Assembly: GCA_947090765.1 (NCBI GenBank)
Contig: OX352322.1
Location: 6,131,001 to 6,195,000, forward strand
Source: Pseudomonas sp. MM223
GTDB taxonomy: Bacteria; Pseudomonadota; Gammaproteobacteria; Pseudomonadales; Pseudomonadaceae
DNA: 64,000 nucleotides
Reading direction: 5' to 3'
Shown: one piece after another, positions 1 through 9,883 of the stretch
How positions within the stretch are numbered: position 1 is the stretch's first letter
How the letters are laid out: the number at the start of each line of letters is the position of its first letter
Made by a program: the position numbers and the translations under genes
The notes under the pieces: model-generated
Told to the model about the DNA's origin: nothing
Database searches by the model: none
Seen by the model: the letters and a program-made list of their open reading frames with translations, nothing else

Positions 1-981
1 CGCTCGCCCCAGTGTGACCAGGGTCTTCAAATCCGTGGAGAAACCGGTGGCCGGGCGTGCCCGGCCAAAGTCGGCGCCGATGTCGTCGTAGCGACCGCCT
101 TGGGCGATCGATTGACCCTCGCCCGGCACAAACACGGCAAACACCACGCCGGTGTGATAGTTGTAACCACGCAGCTCGCCGAGATCGAAGTACAACGGCA
201 GATCCGGGTAGCGCGACGCCAGGCGATCAGCAATCGCCAACAGGTCGTCCAGCGCTGCCAGCACGCTGGCCGGGGCACGGCCCAGGCGCACGCGGGCTTC
301 GGCCAGCACTTCGCGGCCACCGCACAGTTCGACCAGTGCGCGCAGCATGTTGCCCAGGTCCTTCGGCAGGTCGGCGGTCAGCGCCTGCACTTCATCGACG
401 GCCTTGCGCTGCAGGGCGTCGAACAGCTGCTGCTCGACCGCACCGGACAGGCCGGCAGCGCGGGCCAGGCCGCGGTAGATACCGACGTGGCCCAGGTCCA
501 TGTGTACGTCCGGCACATCGGCCAGTTGCAGCGTGGCCAGCATCAGGCTGATGACTTCCACGTCGCTGGTCGGGCTGGCATCGCCATACAGCTCGGCGCC
601 CAACTGGATCGGGCTGCGCGAGGTGGACAGCGCACGCGGCTGGGCGTGCAGCACGCTGCCGGCGTAGCACAGGCGGCTCGGGCCTTCACGGCGCAGGGTG
701 TGGGCGTCGATGCGCGCCACCTGCGGGGTGAAGTCGGCGCGGAAGCCCATCAGGCGGCCGGACTGCGGGTCCACTACCTTGAAGGTGCGCTGATCCAGGT
801 CCTGGCCGGCGCCGGTGAGCAGCGACTCCAGGTACTCGATATGCGGGGTGACGACCAGTTCGTAGCCCCAACTCTGGAACAGGTCCAACACCTGGCGGCG
901 CGCGATCTCGATGCGCGCAGCCTCAGGTGGCAGTACTTCCTCGATGCCATCTGGCAGCAGCCAGCGGTCTACCGTTGCCAT
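1..981 (-). CDS. hisZ: HisZ, ATP phosphoribosyltransferase regulatory subunit (3' end outside window)
   Basis: This open frame runs leftward from an ATG at 979-981 and leaves the window without a stop, so 327 codons are visible and the C-terminus is missing. The product begins [18 protein letters not shown] and has the class II aminoacyl-tRNA synthetase fold (residues around 60-140 include [14 protein letters not shown] and a [13 protein letters not shown] stretch). It resembles a HisRS catalytic core without the anticodon-binding part. HisZ proteins do not charge tRNA; they bind short-form HisG and activate the first step of histidine biosynthesis in the cytoplasm. In Pseudomonas the next gene downstream is normally purA, which would lie to the left of this window. 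A terminator at 1164-1188 separates it from hflC, so it probably has its own promoter between 982 and 1163. Confidence 0.93.
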   Translation of the reverse strand, partial: MATVDRWLLPDGIEEVLPPEAARIEIARRQVLDLFQSWGYELVVTPHIEYLESLLTGAGQDLDQRTFKVVDPQSGRLMGFRADFTPQVARIDAHTLRREGPSRLCYAGSVLHAQPRALSTSRSPIQLGAELYGDASPTSDVEVISLMLATLQLADVPDVHMDLGHVGIYRGLARAAGLSGAVEQQLFDALQRKAVDEVQALTADLPKDLGNMLRALVELCGGREVLAEARVRLGRAPASVLAALDDLLAIADRLASRYPDLPLYFDLGELRGYNYHTGVVFAVFVPGEGQSIAQGGRYDDIGADFGRARPATGFSTDLKTLVTLGRA

Positions 982-1163
982 TACGCCTTTTCCCCTCTGG
1001 TCCGGGCGGCTAGCCAGCAGGCGAGCCGTCAGTAAAGCCGGTATCGCGCACAGCAGCGGGCAGCACTGATCCCAGCGCAGCCACCGTACCCGATACCCTC
1101 GAATTGCCTTGCGAGCCTGACCAAACCGTCAACTGGCGCTTTGCCAATCAACCTTTCAGACGC

Positions 1164-1188
1164 AAAAAAGCCGGGAAATTTCCCGGCT
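1164..1188 (-). terminator. Rho-independent terminator downstream of hflC
   Basis: Bases 1169-1188 form a perfect 20-nt palindrome (agccgggaaa / tttcccggct). Read on the minus strand it is followed by six T residues (complement of 1164-1169). It lies about 95 bases after the hflC stop and before hisZ, so it ends the hfq-hflX-hflK-hflC transcript. Confidence 0.85.
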
Positions 1189-1222
1189 GCCTCATCATAC
1201 ACCCCTTTTCATTCAGGATGCA

Positions 1223-1253
1223 CCCCGCCTGGTGTTTTAGCTGCCAGGCGGGG
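1223..1253 (-). other. Hairpin immediately downstream of hflC
   Basis: The arms ccccgcctgg (1223-1232) and ccaggcgggg (1244-1253) are perfectly complementary around an 11-base loop. There is no T-tract, so it is not a canonical terminator. It may protect the 3' end of the transcript or help the terminator 35 bases further on. The 982-1283 stretch holds only this hairpin, the terminator and the presumed hisZ promoter; I see no gene in it. Confidence 0.5.
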
Positions 1254-1283
1254 CGCCGCTGCATGAAAATCAGGGCCTGAGCA

Positions 1284-2153
1284 TCACGGCCTGCTCTTGT
1301 CCAGGTAACGGAAGAACTCGTTCTTCGGGTCCAGGACCAGCACGTCGCTTTTGCTCGAGAAGCTCTCGCGGTACGCCTGCAGGCTACGGTGGAACGCATA
1401 GAAATCAGCGTCCTGGCTGTAGGCCTTGGCATAGATGGCAGCCGCCTGGGCGTCGCCGTCACCACGGGTTTCTTCTGCTTCGCGGTAGGCCTCGGCCAGC
1501 AGCACACGGCGCTGACGGTCGGCATCGGCACGAATACCTTCAGCCAGCTCGTTACCCTTGGCACGGTGCTCGCGAGCTTCACGCTCACGCTCGGTGCTCA
1601 TGCGGTCGAACACGCTGCGGTTCACTTCCTTCGGCAGGTCGATGGCCTTGACGCGCACGTCGACCACCTCGATGCCCAGCTCCTTGTTGGCCATGCGGTT
1701 CAGCGATGCAGTGATGTCAGCCATCAGTGCATCACGTTCACCGGAAACCACCTCGTGCAGGGTCCGTTTACCGAACTGGTCGCGCAGCCCGCTTTCCAGG
1801 CGACGCGACAGACGCTCGTCGGCGATCTGCTTCATGCCGGACGTGGCAGTGTAGAAGCGCTCGGCATCCTTGACGCGCCACTTGGCGTAGGCGTCGACCA
1901 TTACCGCTTTCTTCTCCAGGGTCAGGAACCGCTGGGTCGGGGCGTCAAGGGTCATGAGGCGGGCGTCGAACTTGCGCACCTGGTTCACGTACGGAATCTT
2001 CACGTGCAGGCCAGGCTGAACGTCCGCCTGGACCACCTTACCGAAGCGCAGCAGTACCGCACGCTCAGTCTGGGACACGATGTAGAAGCTGTTCCAGGCC
2101 ACGATGGCCAGAACGACGGCGGCGATCAGGGCGATCAGCGATCTATTGCTCAT
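1284..2153 (-). CDS. hflC: HflC, protease modulator (SPFH family)
   Basis: 289 aa. A single N-terminal membrane segment (about residues 5-25) is followed by the SPFH/prohibitin domain (residues 20-190, with ERAVLLRFGKV), and then by a charged helical region rich in Glu, Arg and Ala. HflC forms a large periplasm-facing complex with HflK around the membrane protease FtsH and limits its access to membrane substrates. Its ATG overlaps the hflK stop by one base (TGATG at 2155-2151), so the two are translationally coupled. The length is normal for the family. Confidence 0.96.
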   Translation of the reverse strand: MSNRSLIALIAAVVLAIVAWNSFYIVSQTERAVLLRFGKVVQADVQPGLHVKIPYVNQVRKFDARLMTLDAPTQRFLTLEKKAVMVDAYAKWRVKDAERFYTATSGMKQIADERLSRRLESGLRDQFGKRTLHEVVSGERDALMADITASLNRMANKELGIEVVDVRVKAIDLPKEVNRSVFDRMSTEREREAREHRAKGNELAEGIRADADRQRRVLLAEAYREAEETRGDGDAQAAAIYAKAYSQDADFYAFHRSLQAYRESFSSKSDVLVLDPKNEFFRYLDKSRP

Positions 2154-3334
2154 CAGCGGCTCTCCCTAGTACGCAGCGGCTGCTGTTGCTGTTGCAGGTC
2201 CTGCGCCGCACGGGCAGCCGCATCGTTGACCGATGGCGACACGCTGGTGGTTGGCGCGGACGGGTTGCGGCTGCCTTCGACCATCTTGTCCAGTGGCAGG
2301 TAGAGCAGGTTGTTCTGCCCGTCCTTGGTCGCCACCATGACCTTGCTCGAATTGCTGTAGACCTCTTGCATGGTCTCCAGGTACAGACGCTGACGGGTCA
2401 CGTCAGGTGCCTTGTGGTACTCGGCAACCAGCTTGGTGAAGCGGTCGGCCTCACCCTTGGCGCGGGCGATGACTTCGTCGCGGTAACCGTTGGCGTCCTC
2501 GATGATGCGCTGTGCCTGACCACGGGCTTCCGGCACCACGCCATTGGCGTAGGACTCGGCCTGGTTGCGGGCACGCTGCTCGTCTTCACGGGCACGGATC
2601 ACGTCGTCGAAGGCTTCCTGCACTTCACGCGGGGCTGCCGCGCTCTGTACGTTGACCTGGGTAACGGTGATACCGGTACGGTAGTTGTCGAGGAAGCGCT
2701 GCAGGCGTTCGCGGATATCCACGGCCATCTGCTCACGGCCTTCGGTCAGTACCTGGTCCATCGAGGTGGAACCCACCACGTGGCGCAGGGCACTGTCGGT
2801 CGCGTGCTGCAGGCTTACCTCAGGCTGGTCGACGTTAAGCACGAAGTCCTGCAGGTTGCTGATCTTGTACTGGACGGTCAGCGGCACCTCGACGATGTTC
2901 TCGTCTTCGGTCAGCATCTGGCCCTGCTTGGTGTAGGCACGCTCGCGCGTGACGTTTTCCATGTACTTGCGATCAATCGGCGGGAAGTAGATGTTCAGGC
3001 CGGGACCGACCGTCTCATGGTACTTGCCGAAGCGCAGCACCACGGCCTGCTCCTGCTCGTCGACCACGTACACGGCACTGTACAGCCAGATGGCAGCCAG
3101 TACCGCCAGGCCGATGCCCAGCAGGCCAAGGCCACCGCCCTTGCCGACATTGCGGTCACCGCCGCCACGTTTCTTGTTACCGCCGAACATGCCGTTCAGG
3201 CTGTCCTGCAGTTTGCGGAAGGCCTCGTCCAGATCCGGCGGACCTTTCTTGTCACCACCACCGCCACCGCCACCACGGCGGCCGCCCCAGGGATCCTGAT
3301 TGTTCGAGTTGCCACCCGGCTCGTTCCAAGCCAT
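2153..3334 (-). CDS. hflK: HflK, FtsH protease modulator (SPFH family)
   Basis: 393 aa from the ATG at 3332-3334, chosen because a GGAGAG ribosome-binding site lies just upstream and the product starts MAWNEPGG as in the family; the frame stays open to 3370. The N-terminus is a Gly/Asn/Arg-rich cytoplasmic tail (residues 1-65, including a run of seven Gly), followed by one membrane segment (about 68-90), the SPFH domain and a C-terminal Gln-rich tail. It partners HflC in the HflKC-FtsH complex. Order and overlap with hflC show an operon downstream of hflX. Confidence 0.96.
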   Translation of the reverse strand: MAWNEPGGNSNNQDPWGGRRGGGGGGGDKKGPPDLDEAFRKLQDSLNGMFGGNKKRGGGDRNVGKGGGLGLLGIGLAVLAAIWLYSAVYVVDEQEQAVVLRFGKYHETVGPGLNIYFPPIDRKYMENVTRERAYTKQGQMLTEDENIVEVPLTVQYKISNLQDFVLNVDQPEVSLQHATDSALRHVVGSTSMDQVLTEGREQMAVDIRERLQRFLDNYRTGITVTQVNVQSAAAPREVQEAFDDVIRAREDEQRARNQAESYANGVVPEARGQAQRIIEDANGYRDEVIARAKGEADRFTKLVAEYHKAPDVTRQRLYLETMQEVYSNSSKVMVATKDGQNNLLYLPLDKMVEGSRNPSAPTTSVSPSVNDAAARAAQDLQQQQQPLRTRESR

Positions 3335-3430
3335 AGCGCTCTCCATCTGATAAAGCAAAGACGCGCCCACGGCGCGCCGTCCAATGCTACAGAATGCCTG
3401 TCACTGCTGCCCGGCGACCTCGACGAGCAT

Positions 3431-4732
3431 TTATTGCAAAGTGTGTTGCTCGACAAACACTTGCGGCTCCATGCCTTCACGGCTGACCAGGCGATTCAAT
3501 TCGACCATGGGCAGTCGCACGCTCAGCAGGCTGCGCCCTTCTTCATCATGCTCCTCACTCTGCACGGCACCCAAAGCAAAGAATTGCGCGCGCAAGCGGG
3601 CAAAACGCTGCTCCAGACACAGGGTACCGACAAACAGATCATCCCCCAGCAACTCGGCAATCGCCTGGCCAACCAGCTCCAGACCACGCCCATCGCGTGC
3701 CGATACCCAGACCCGTTCCGGCTTGCCATCGGCATTGCGCTGGATCTGTGGCTCGACATCTTCGAGCAGGTCGAGTTTGTTATACACCTCGAGGATCGGC
3801 AAGCCTTCAGCGCCAATCTCGCCCAACACGGCCAACACCTGCTCGATCTGCTCCATGCGCTCTGGCTCATGGGCGTCGATCACGTGCAGCAGCAGGTCGG
3901 AGTTGCTCGACTCTTCGAGCGTAGCCCGAAATGCCTCGACCAGCTTGTGCGGCAGGTGGCGAATGAAGCCCACGGTGTCGGCCAGCACGATCGGCCCCAG
4001 GTCGTTGAGCTCAAGCCGGCGCAGGGTCGGGTCGAGGGTGGCGAACAGCTGGTCCGCGGCGTACACCTCGGACTCGGTCAGGGCGTTGAACAGCGTGGAC
4101 TTGCCGGCGTTGGTATAACCCACCAGCGACACTGAAGGGATATCCGCGCGCTTGCGCCCGCGACGCGCCTGCTCACGCTGGCTGCGTACTTTCTCCAGGC
4201 GTGACTTGATCTGGCGAATGCGCACCCGCAACAGGCGGCGGTCGGTTTCGAGCTGGGTTTCACCCGGGCCACGCAGGCCGATACCACCTTTTTGTCGCTC
4301 AAGGTGGGTCCAGCCACGCACCAGCCGCGTGCTCATGTGATCAAGCTGGGCCAGTTCGACTTGCAGCTTGCCTTCATGGGTACGCGCCCGTTGGGCGAAA
4401 ATATCGAGAATCAGCCCGGTACGGTCGAGCACGCGGCACTCGAACACACGTTCAAGGTTGCGCTCCTGACTGGGCGTAAGGGTGTGATTGAAAATCACCA
4501 GGTCTACCTGTTCGGCATGGACCAGGTCGTGCAATTCCTCGACCTTGCCGCTGCCAATCAGGTATTTGGCCGTAGGCTGATGCCTTGCCACTGTCACCAG
4601 CGAGACGATGTCCGCCCCGGCCGATAATGCCAGCTCCCGAAACTCCTGCGGATCTTCGCGCGCCTCAGGGTTCTGACCTTCCAAGTGAACGAGCAATGCC
4701 CGTTCACCACCACCGTGGCGCTCAAAGAACAA
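3431..4732 (-). CDS. hflX: HflX, ribosome-associated GTPase
   Basis: 433 aa. The N-terminal HflX-specific domain (1-190) ends in an Arg-rich helical stretch with the conserved GGIGLRGPGETQLE segment. The G domain carries G1 GYTNAGKS (205-212), G3 DTVGF (252-256) and G4 NKLD (318-321). HflX splits stalled or hibernating 70S ribosomes, notably after heat stress. The start is a TTG at 4730-4732 with AGGAG six bases upstream; there is no better ATG nearby. It begins 12 bases after the hfq stop, so it belongs to the hfq-hflX-hflK-hflC transcript. Confidence 0.95.
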   Translation of the reverse strand: MFFERHGGGERALLVHLEGQNPEAREDPQEFRELALSAGADIVSLVTVARHQPTAKYLIGSGKVEELHDLVHAEQVDLVIFNHTLTPSQERNLERVFECRVLDRTGLILDIFAQRARTHEGKLQVELAQLDHMSTRLVRGWTHLERQKGGIGLRGPGETQLETDRRLLRVRIRQIKSRLEKVRSQREQARRGRKRADIPSVSLVGYTNAGKSTLFNALTESEVYAADQLFATLDPTLRRLELNDLGPIVLADTVGFIRHLPHKLVEAFRATLEESSNSDLLLHVIDAHEPERMEQIEQVLAVLGEIGAEGLPILEVYNKLDLLEDVEPQIQRNADGKPERVWVSARDGRGLELVGQAIAELLGDDLFVGTLCLEQRFARLRAQFFALGAVQSEEHDEEGRSLLSVRLPMVELNRLVSREGMEPQVFVEQHTLQ

Positions 4733-4744
4733 TGCAGGCTCCTA

Positions 4745-5005
4745 TCAGGCGTTGCCTGGCTCGCTGTCGCCGAGGTCGGAATCGGACGGGCTTGGCAGGC
4801 GAACCGGACGGGCAGGCACCACGGTCGAAATGGCGTGTTTGTAGACCATTTGGCTGACGGTGTTCTTCAGCAGTACCACGAACTGGTCGAACGATTCGAT
4901 CGAGCCCTGCAGTTTGATGCCGTTGACCAGGTAGATAGATACCGGAACCTTTTCTTTTCTCAAGGTGTTCAAGTAAGGGTCTTGTAGCGAATGCCCTTTT
5001 GACAT
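4745..5005 (-). CDS. hfq: Hfq, RNA chaperone
   Basis: 86 aa starting [13 protein letters not shown]. The ATG at 5003-5005 is preferred over an in-frame GTG at 5014 because GGAG sits about nine bases before it. The Sm fold spans residues 7-66, with Sm1 around [13 protein letters not shown] and the Hfq-type Sm2 motif YKHAIS. The tail is short and acidic, as in Pseudomonas. Hfq is a hexameric RNA chaperone that pairs small RNAs with mRNAs and, in Pseudomonas, represses catabolic mRNAs together with Crc. It lies between miaA and hflX in the conserved miaA-hfq-hflX order. Confidence 0.98.
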   Translation of the reverse strand: MSKGHSLQDPYLNTLRKEKVPVSIYLVNGIKLQGSIESFDQFVVLLKNTVSQMVYKHAISTVVPARPVRLPSPSDSDLGDSEPGNA

Positions 5006-5099
5006 ATGCCGCACTCCTGTAAGGATAAATAATAGAAAATCAAGAAAATCGATAAATTAGGCCGCCCCTTCGCAAGAATAGACGGCAATCAGCAGGGAC

Positions 5100-6071
5100 T
5101 CAGCTCAATATGGAGATGGCCCCAAGGTATTTCAAGGTGCGGGACAGATTGTCGCAGGCCATGCTGTCAAGCCAATGCACATCAGGCCAGCCACGCAACC
5201 AGGTGAACTGCCGCTTGGCCAGCTGCCGGGTAGCAATGATACCGCGTTCTCGCATCTCATTCTCAGTCAGCGTGCCGTCCAGGTAATCCCAGACCTGCCG
5301 ATACCCCACTGCCCGTATAGACGGCAGCCCGGCGTGCAAGTCACTTCTGGCTCGCAGCGATCGGACCTCGTCAACGAAGCCCTGTTCCAGCATCTGCGAA
5401 AATCGTAACGCAATTCGCTGATGCAAAATGTGACGATCTGTAGGAGCAATCGCCAAACTCGCGACAGTATAGGGCAAATGTCCGCCAGCGCCTGCGTCTG
5501 CGCCGCGACTTTCCGCGAATTGACGCTGGCGATGAGCCGTCATGCTCTCGCCGCTCACCCGGTATACCTCCAGCGCGCGGATCAGCCGCTGCGGGTCGTT
5601 CGGGTGGATGCGCGCCGCCGATTCCGGGTCGATCTCGGCCAATTGGCGGTGCAGTTCGGCCAGCCCCAGCGCCTCGGCCTGGGCTTCCAGGTCGGCGCGT
5701 ACCGCAGCATCGGCTGCCGGCATGTCGGCCAGGCCATCGATCAACGCCTTGTAATAGAGCATGGTACCGCCCACCAGCAGCGGGATCTTGCCCCGTGCGG
5801 TGATGTCGGCCATGGCCTCCAGGGCATCGGCGCGAAATTGCGCGGCCGAATAGCTCTCGGCCGGGTCACGGATGTCGATCAGCCGGTGCGGGTGGGCGGC
5901 GAGAATTTCTTTCGACGGTTTGGCCGAACCGATGTCCATGCCGCGATAGACCAGTGCCGAGTCGACGCTGATCAGCTCGCACGGCAGCACTTTGGTCAGC
6001 TCGATAGCCAGGTCGGTCTTGCCGGCCGCCGTCGGGCCCATCAGGAATATTGCAGGGGGCTTGCCGCTCAT
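5100..6071 (-). CDS. miaA: MiaA, tRNA dimethylallyltransferase
   Basis: 323 aa from the ATG at 6069-6071, one base after the mutL stop, giving a start [19 protein letters not shown] with the P-loop at residues 12-19. The frame is open further upstream but that part overlaps mutL. Other family marks are the [16 protein letters not shown] substrate-binding stretch and the [12 protein letters not shown] segment near the C-terminus. MiaA transfers a dimethylallyl group to A37 of tRNAs reading UNN codons. It is translationally linked to mutL and followed after 94 bases by hfq. Confidence 0.97.
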   Translation of the reverse strand: MSGKPPAIFLMGPTAAGKTDLAIELTKVLPCELISVDSALVYRGMDIGSAKPSKEILAAHPHRLIDIRDPAESYSAAQFRADALEAMADITARGKIPLLVGGTMLYYKALIDGLADMPAADAAVRADLEAQAEALGLAELHRQLAEIDPESAARIHPNDPQRLIRALEVYRVSGESMTAHRQRQFAESRGADAGAGGHLPYTVASLAIAPTDRHILHQRIALRFSQMLEQGFVDEVRSLRARSDLHAGLPSIRAVGYRQVWDYLDGTLTENEMRERGIIATRQLAKRQFTWLRGWPDVHWLDSMACDNLSRTLKYLGAISILS

Positions 6072-6072
6072 T

Positions 6073-7971
6073 TCATCGACCGCGCAGGAAGAGTTTGTCC
6101 AGGTCGTCCAGGCCCATTTGGGTCCAGGTGGGACGGCCATGGTTGCACTGGCCACTGCGCTCGGTGTTTTCCATGTCGCGCAGCAGGGCGTTCATTTCGG
6201 GGATTGCCAGGCGCCGGTTGGCGCGCACGGCGCCGTGGCAGGCCATGGTGCCGAGCAGCTCATTGAGGTGCGCCTGGATACGGTCGCTGGTGCCGTACTC
6301 CATCAGGTCGGCAAGTACATCCTGCACCAGTCGGTTGGCCTCGGCCTGCTTGAGCAAAGCCGGAATCTGGCGGATCGCCAAGGTCTCGGGGCCCAGGCGC
6401 TGCAGTTCGAAGCCCAGGCGCTGGAACCACTGCGCATGCTCTTCGGCGCAATCCGCTTCGCGCTGGCTCAAGGCCAGGGTTTCGGGCACCAGCAGCGGCT
6501 GGCCGCTAAGGCCTTCGCTGGCCATGGCCACCTTGAGGCGCTCGTACATGATGCGCTCGTGGGCGGCATGCATGTCTACCAGCACCAGGCCAACGGCGTT
6601 CTCGGCCAGGATATAAATACCCTTGAGCTGCGCCAACGCGTAGCCCAACGGGGGAATGTCACCCTGGCTTTCGGGCAGCGTCGTCACTGGCGCCGCACCG
6701 TCTTCCAGCGGCTTGTAGAACTCGCGATACACCGCCTGCGCCTCGGCGGCCGGCACAGGCTGCGAAGGGCGCGGGGTGTATTGATACTGGTAACCGGCGC
6801 CACTGCCGCCATTGGAGATGGCATGCTGCGGCGCCTGGGGCCGCTCAAGCACTGGCGAGGCCAGGCGCATTTCGCCCTGTGGGCCGAACTCACCAGCCTG
6901 CTGGCCAGTGGGGCGGACCATCTCTGAGACGGCGGCAGGCGCGGCCAACTGGTCTTCCGGGCGCACATCGGCCAGCGCGCGGTGCAGGGTGCCATACAGG
7001 AAGTCGTGCACCGAGCGCCCCTCGCGGAAGCGCACTTCGTGCTTGGTCGGGTGCACATTGACGTCGACGCCGTTGGGCTCCAGCTCCAGGAACAGCACGA
7101 ATGTCGGGTGCCGACCATTGAACAGCACGTCACGGTAGGCCTGACGCACAGCGTGGGCGACCAGCTTGTCGCGCACTGCGCGGCCATTGACGAAGAAGTA
7201 CTGCAGGTCTGCCTGGCTACGCGAGAAGGTCGGCAGCCCGACCCAGCCCCACAGGCGCAAGCCGTTGCGCTCGACGTCGATCGGCAGCGCCTGCTCCATG
7301 AAGCCCGGGCCGCAAATGGCACCTACCCGCCGCGCCCGTGCGGTTTCGTCATGGGCCTCGTGTAGGCTGAGGATGCTCTTGCCGTTGTGGCGCAGGTGGA
7401 AGCCGACGTCGAAACGCGCCAGCGCCAACCGGCGGATGACTTCCTGCAGGTGATCGAATTCGGTTTTCTCGGCCTTGAGGAACTTGCGCCGGGCCGGGGT
7501 ATTGAAGAACAGGTCGCGCACTTCCACCGAGGTACCCACAGGGTGTGCCGCCGGCTGCACCCGCGGGGTCATGTCACGGCCTTCGGTTTCGACCTGCCAG
7601 GCCTCAGTGGCACTGGCAGTACGCGAAGTCAGGGTCAGGCGCGCCACCGAGCTGATCGAAGCCAAGGCCTCGCCGCGAAACCCCAGGCTCAATACACCTT
7701 CAAGGTCCTCCAGCTCGCGGATCTTGCTGGTGGCGTGACGCGCCAGGGCCAGCGGCAGGTCGTCAGCAGAAATACCGCCGCCATCGTCCCGCACCTTGAG
7801 CAACTTGACGCCGCCCTGCTCCACTTCCACATCGATGCGTCGGGCACCGGAGTCCAGGCTGTTTTCCAACAACTCTTTGGCAACAGAGGCCGGCCGCTCG
7901 ACTACCTCGCCGGCGGCAATCTGGTTGGCCAGCCGCGGGCTAAGCAGCTGGATGCGCGACCCGCCACTCAT
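6073..7971 (-). CDS. mutL: MutL, DNA mismatch repair protein
   Basis: 632 aa. The N-terminal GHKL ATPase has [16 protein letters not shown] and RGEALASI (residues about 30-105). A Gln/Pro-rich linker leads to a C-terminal dimerisation domain. That domain contains [12 protein letters not shown], a near match to the DQHA(X)2E(X)4E metal motif of MutL proteins with nicking activity, as expected in a genus without MutH. The protein couples MutS mismatch recognition to strand incision. The start overlaps the amiB stop by four bases (ATGA, 7968-7971). Confidence 0.97.
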   Translation of the reverse strand: MSGGSRIQLLSPRLANQIAAGEVVERPASVAKELLENSLDSGARRIDVEVEQGGVKLLKVRDDGGGISADDLPLALARHATSKIRELEDLEGVLSLGFRGEALASISSVARLTLTSRTASATEAWQVETEGRDMTPRVQPAAHPVGTSVEVRDLFFNTPARRKFLKAEKTEFDHLQEVIRRLALARFDVGFHLRHNGKSILSLHEAHDETARARRVGAICGPGFMEQALPIDVERNGLRLWGWVGLPTFSRSQADLQYFFVNGRAVRDKLVAHAVRQAYRDVLFNGRHPTFVLFLELEPNGVDVNVHPTKHEVRFREGRSVHDFLYGTLHRALADVRPEDQLAAPAAVSEMVRPTGQQAGEFGPQGEMRLASPVLERPQAPQHAISNGGSGAGYQYQYTPRPSQPVPAAEAQAVYREFYKPLEDGAAPVTTLPESQGDIPPLGYALAQLKGIYILAENAVGLVLVDMHAAHERIMYERLKVAMASEGLSGQPLLVPETLALSQREADCAEEHAQWFQRLGFELQRLGPETLAIRQIPALLKQAEANRLVQDVLADLMEYGTSDRIQAHLNELLGTMACHGAVRANRRLAIPEMNALLRDMENTERSGQCNHGRPTWTQMGLDDLDKLFLRGR

Positions 7972-9398
7972 TGCGCGGCCAATGTGGTTGCAGGGACATC
8001 GAGGCGCTGGCCAACCTTCAGCTCATCAGTCTTGAGGCTGTTGGTGCTGCGCAGGCTGGCCACGCTGACCTGATAGCGCACGGCGAGCATTGCCAGGGTT
8101 TCGCCTGGGCGTACCGTGTGCTCACGCGGGCCTGCGGCAATCTTGCCGGTGTCACGCAGCCAGGCGATGTAGGTGCCCGGCGGCGGGTTCTGCTGGAAGT
8201 ACTGGCGCACACCGGTATGAATCGAACGGGCCAAGGCCTGCTGATGGCTGGCGGTGGCCAGCTTGGCAGCTTCGTTGTTGTTCGAGATGAACCCGGTTTC
8301 AACGAGGATCGAAGGGATATCCGGCGACTTCAGCACCATGAAGCCGGCCTGCTCCACACGCTGCTTGTGCAGCGAGGTGACACGGCCCATGTTGCCCAGC
8401 ACCTTCTGCCCCACGTTGAGGCTGGAACTGAGCGTGGCGGTCATCGACAGGTCCAGCAGCACGCCAGCCAGCATGCGGTCCTTGTCATCGAGGCTGACGT
8501 TGCCGGCACCGCCGATCAGGTCAGAACGGTTTTCCGTGTCGGCCAGCCAGCGTGCGGTTTCGGAGGTGGCGCCGCGGTCGGACAGGGCGAACACCGAGGC
8601 ACCAAATGCAGCCCGCGACGGTGCGGCGTCGGCGTGGATAGAGATGAACAGGTCGGCGCCCTTCTTGCGGGCGATTTCCGTGCGTTTGCGCAGTGGAATG
8701 AAGTAGTCGCCCGTGCGGGTCAGTTCGGCACGGAAGCCCCTTTCGCTGTTGATCTGGCGCTGCAGCTCTTTGGCAATCTGCAGCACGATGTCTTTTTCAT
8801 GCTGGCCGCGCGAACCGGACGCACCCGGGTCTTCGCCACCGTGGCCGGCGTCGATGGCAACCACGATTTCACGCTTGCCGCTCGGCACCGGCGGCAACTT
8901 GATGGCGGGCTGTGCCGGGGATACCGGCACCGCTGGCGTGGTAGCCGGCGTCTGTACCGGCGCCGGGGCCGGAGGTGGCGCGCTGGCCGCAATGGCATCG
9001 GCTTCCTGATCGTACAGGTCGACCACCAGGCGATTGCCGTATTGGGCATTTGGCGCCAGCGTGAAGCTTTTCGGGGTGACCGACTTTTTCAGGTCGACCA
9101 CCACCCGCAGGTCGGTCGGAGTGCGCTGGGCCGAACGCACGCTGCTGATCGGCGTGTTGGAGGTGGCCACGTTCAATGGCGCAGCCAGGGTTGCGCCATT
9201 GATGTCGATAACCAGGCGATCAGGCGCGCTCAAGGTGAAGACGCTGTGCTGCACGGGACCAGACAGGTCGAAGACCAGCCGTGTGTTGTCTGGCGCGCGC
9301 CACAGGCGCACGCTCTTGACTTGAGTGACGGCCAGAGCCTCAACGGTCACCGTTGTCAGCAGCAGCCCAACGATGGCGACCAGTGCGCGTATGCGCAT
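7968..9398 (-). CDS. amiB: AmiB-type N-acetylmuramoyl-L-alanine amidase
   Basis: 476 aa. A signal peptide (about 1-23) is followed by an AMIN domain (about 25-130) that targets peptidoglycan or the septum. Then come a Pro/Ala-rich linker (138-172) and the zinc amidase_3 domain, beginning at [10 protein letters not shown] with probable zinc ligands His186 and Glu201. A C-terminal LysM repeat (about 430-472) completes it. It cleaves the amide between MurNAc and L-Ala in the periplasm and acts in daughter-cell separation. E. coli AmiB lacks the LysM; the AMIN-amidase-LysM order is common in Pseudomonas. It sits between tsaE and mutL, a conserved order. Confidence 0.95.
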   Translation of the reverse strand: MRIRALVAIVGLLLTTVTVEALAVTQVKSVRLWRAPDNTRLVFDLSGPVQHSVFTLSAPDRLVIDINGATLAAPLNVATSNTPISSVRSAQRTPTDLRVVVDLKKSVTPKSFTLAPNAQYGNRLVVDLYDQEADAIAASAPPPAPAPVQTPATTPAVPVSPAQPAIKLPPVPSGKREIVVAIDAGHGGEDPGASGSRGQHEKDIVLQIAKELQRQINSERGFRAELTRTGDYFIPLRKRTEIARKKGADLFISIHADAAPSRAAFGASVFALSDRGATSETARWLADTENRSDLIGGAGNVSLDDKDRMLAGVLLDLSMTATLSSSLNVGQKVLGNMGRVTSLHKQRVEQAGFMVLKSPDIPSILVETGFISNNNEAAKLATASHQQALARSIHTGVRQYFQQNPPPGTYIAWLRDTGKIAAGPREHTVRPGETLAMLAVRYQVSVASLRSTNSLKTDELKVGQRLDVPATTLAAQ

Positions 9399-9409
9399 AC
9401 CTACCCCAC

Positions 9410-9883
9410 TTACTGTTTATAGTGTTTGGCCAGTGCCACGCACCAGGCCTCGCCGCGAGCCCCCTGCGGCGATAGGATCAGCGAGCGTCCGCCCGCTTGG
9501 GGGCTTATGGTAATGGTCAGGTCAGGCTTTGGCAAAACGCCCGCACCCTTTTGTGGCCACTCGAACAGGCACAGCGGGTCGCCCTCGAAATAGTCACGAA
9601 TGCCCATGAACTCCAGCTCCTCCGGATCGACCAGACGATACAGGTCGAAGTGGAAGGCCCGCACCTCACCGATTTCGTAGGGTTCGACCACGGTAAAGGT
9701 AGGGCTTTTCACTGCACCTTTATGGCCCAGGCCACGGATCAGCCCTCGGGAAAGCGTAGTCTTGCCCGCACCCAGGTCGCCTTCAAGAAAGATCACGCCG
9801 CGACCGCCGGTCACCTCGGCCAGTGCTGCGCCAAACTTGACCGTGGCCTCTTCATCGGCCAGAAACAGGGTTATGCCAGACAC
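9410..9883 (-). CDS. tsaE: TsaE, tRNA threonylcarbamoyladenosine biosynthesis ATPase
   Basis: 157 aa with Walker A GDLGAGKT at residues 35-42, the SPTFTVVEPY segment and a HFDLYR stretch, all typical of the TsaE/YjeE family. It works with TsaB and TsaD to make t6A at position 37 of ANN-decoding tRNAs. The first 13 bases overlap the end of nnrD (9871-9883), and amiB starts 11 bases downstream, so nnrD-tsaE-amiB-mutL-miaA appear co-transcribed. Confidence 0.95.
   Translation of the reverse strand: MSGITLFLADEEATVKFGAALAEVTGGRGVIFLEGDLGAGKTTLSRGLIRGLGHKGAVKSPTFTVVEPYEIGEVRAFHFDLYRLVDPEELEFMGIRDYFEGDPLCLFEWPQKGAGVLPKPDLTITISPQAGGRSLILSPQGARGEAWCVALAKHYKQ

Noticed and set aside
100..1035. A 311-codon plus-strand frame opposite hisZ
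   Set aside because: It is antisense to hisZ, whose minus-strand translation clearly matches the HisZ family; it lacks a stop only because it runs off the window.
2186..4135. A 649-codon plus-strand frame across hflK and hflX
   Set aside because: It is antisense to two well-supported genes, with low-complexity His/Leu-rich translation.
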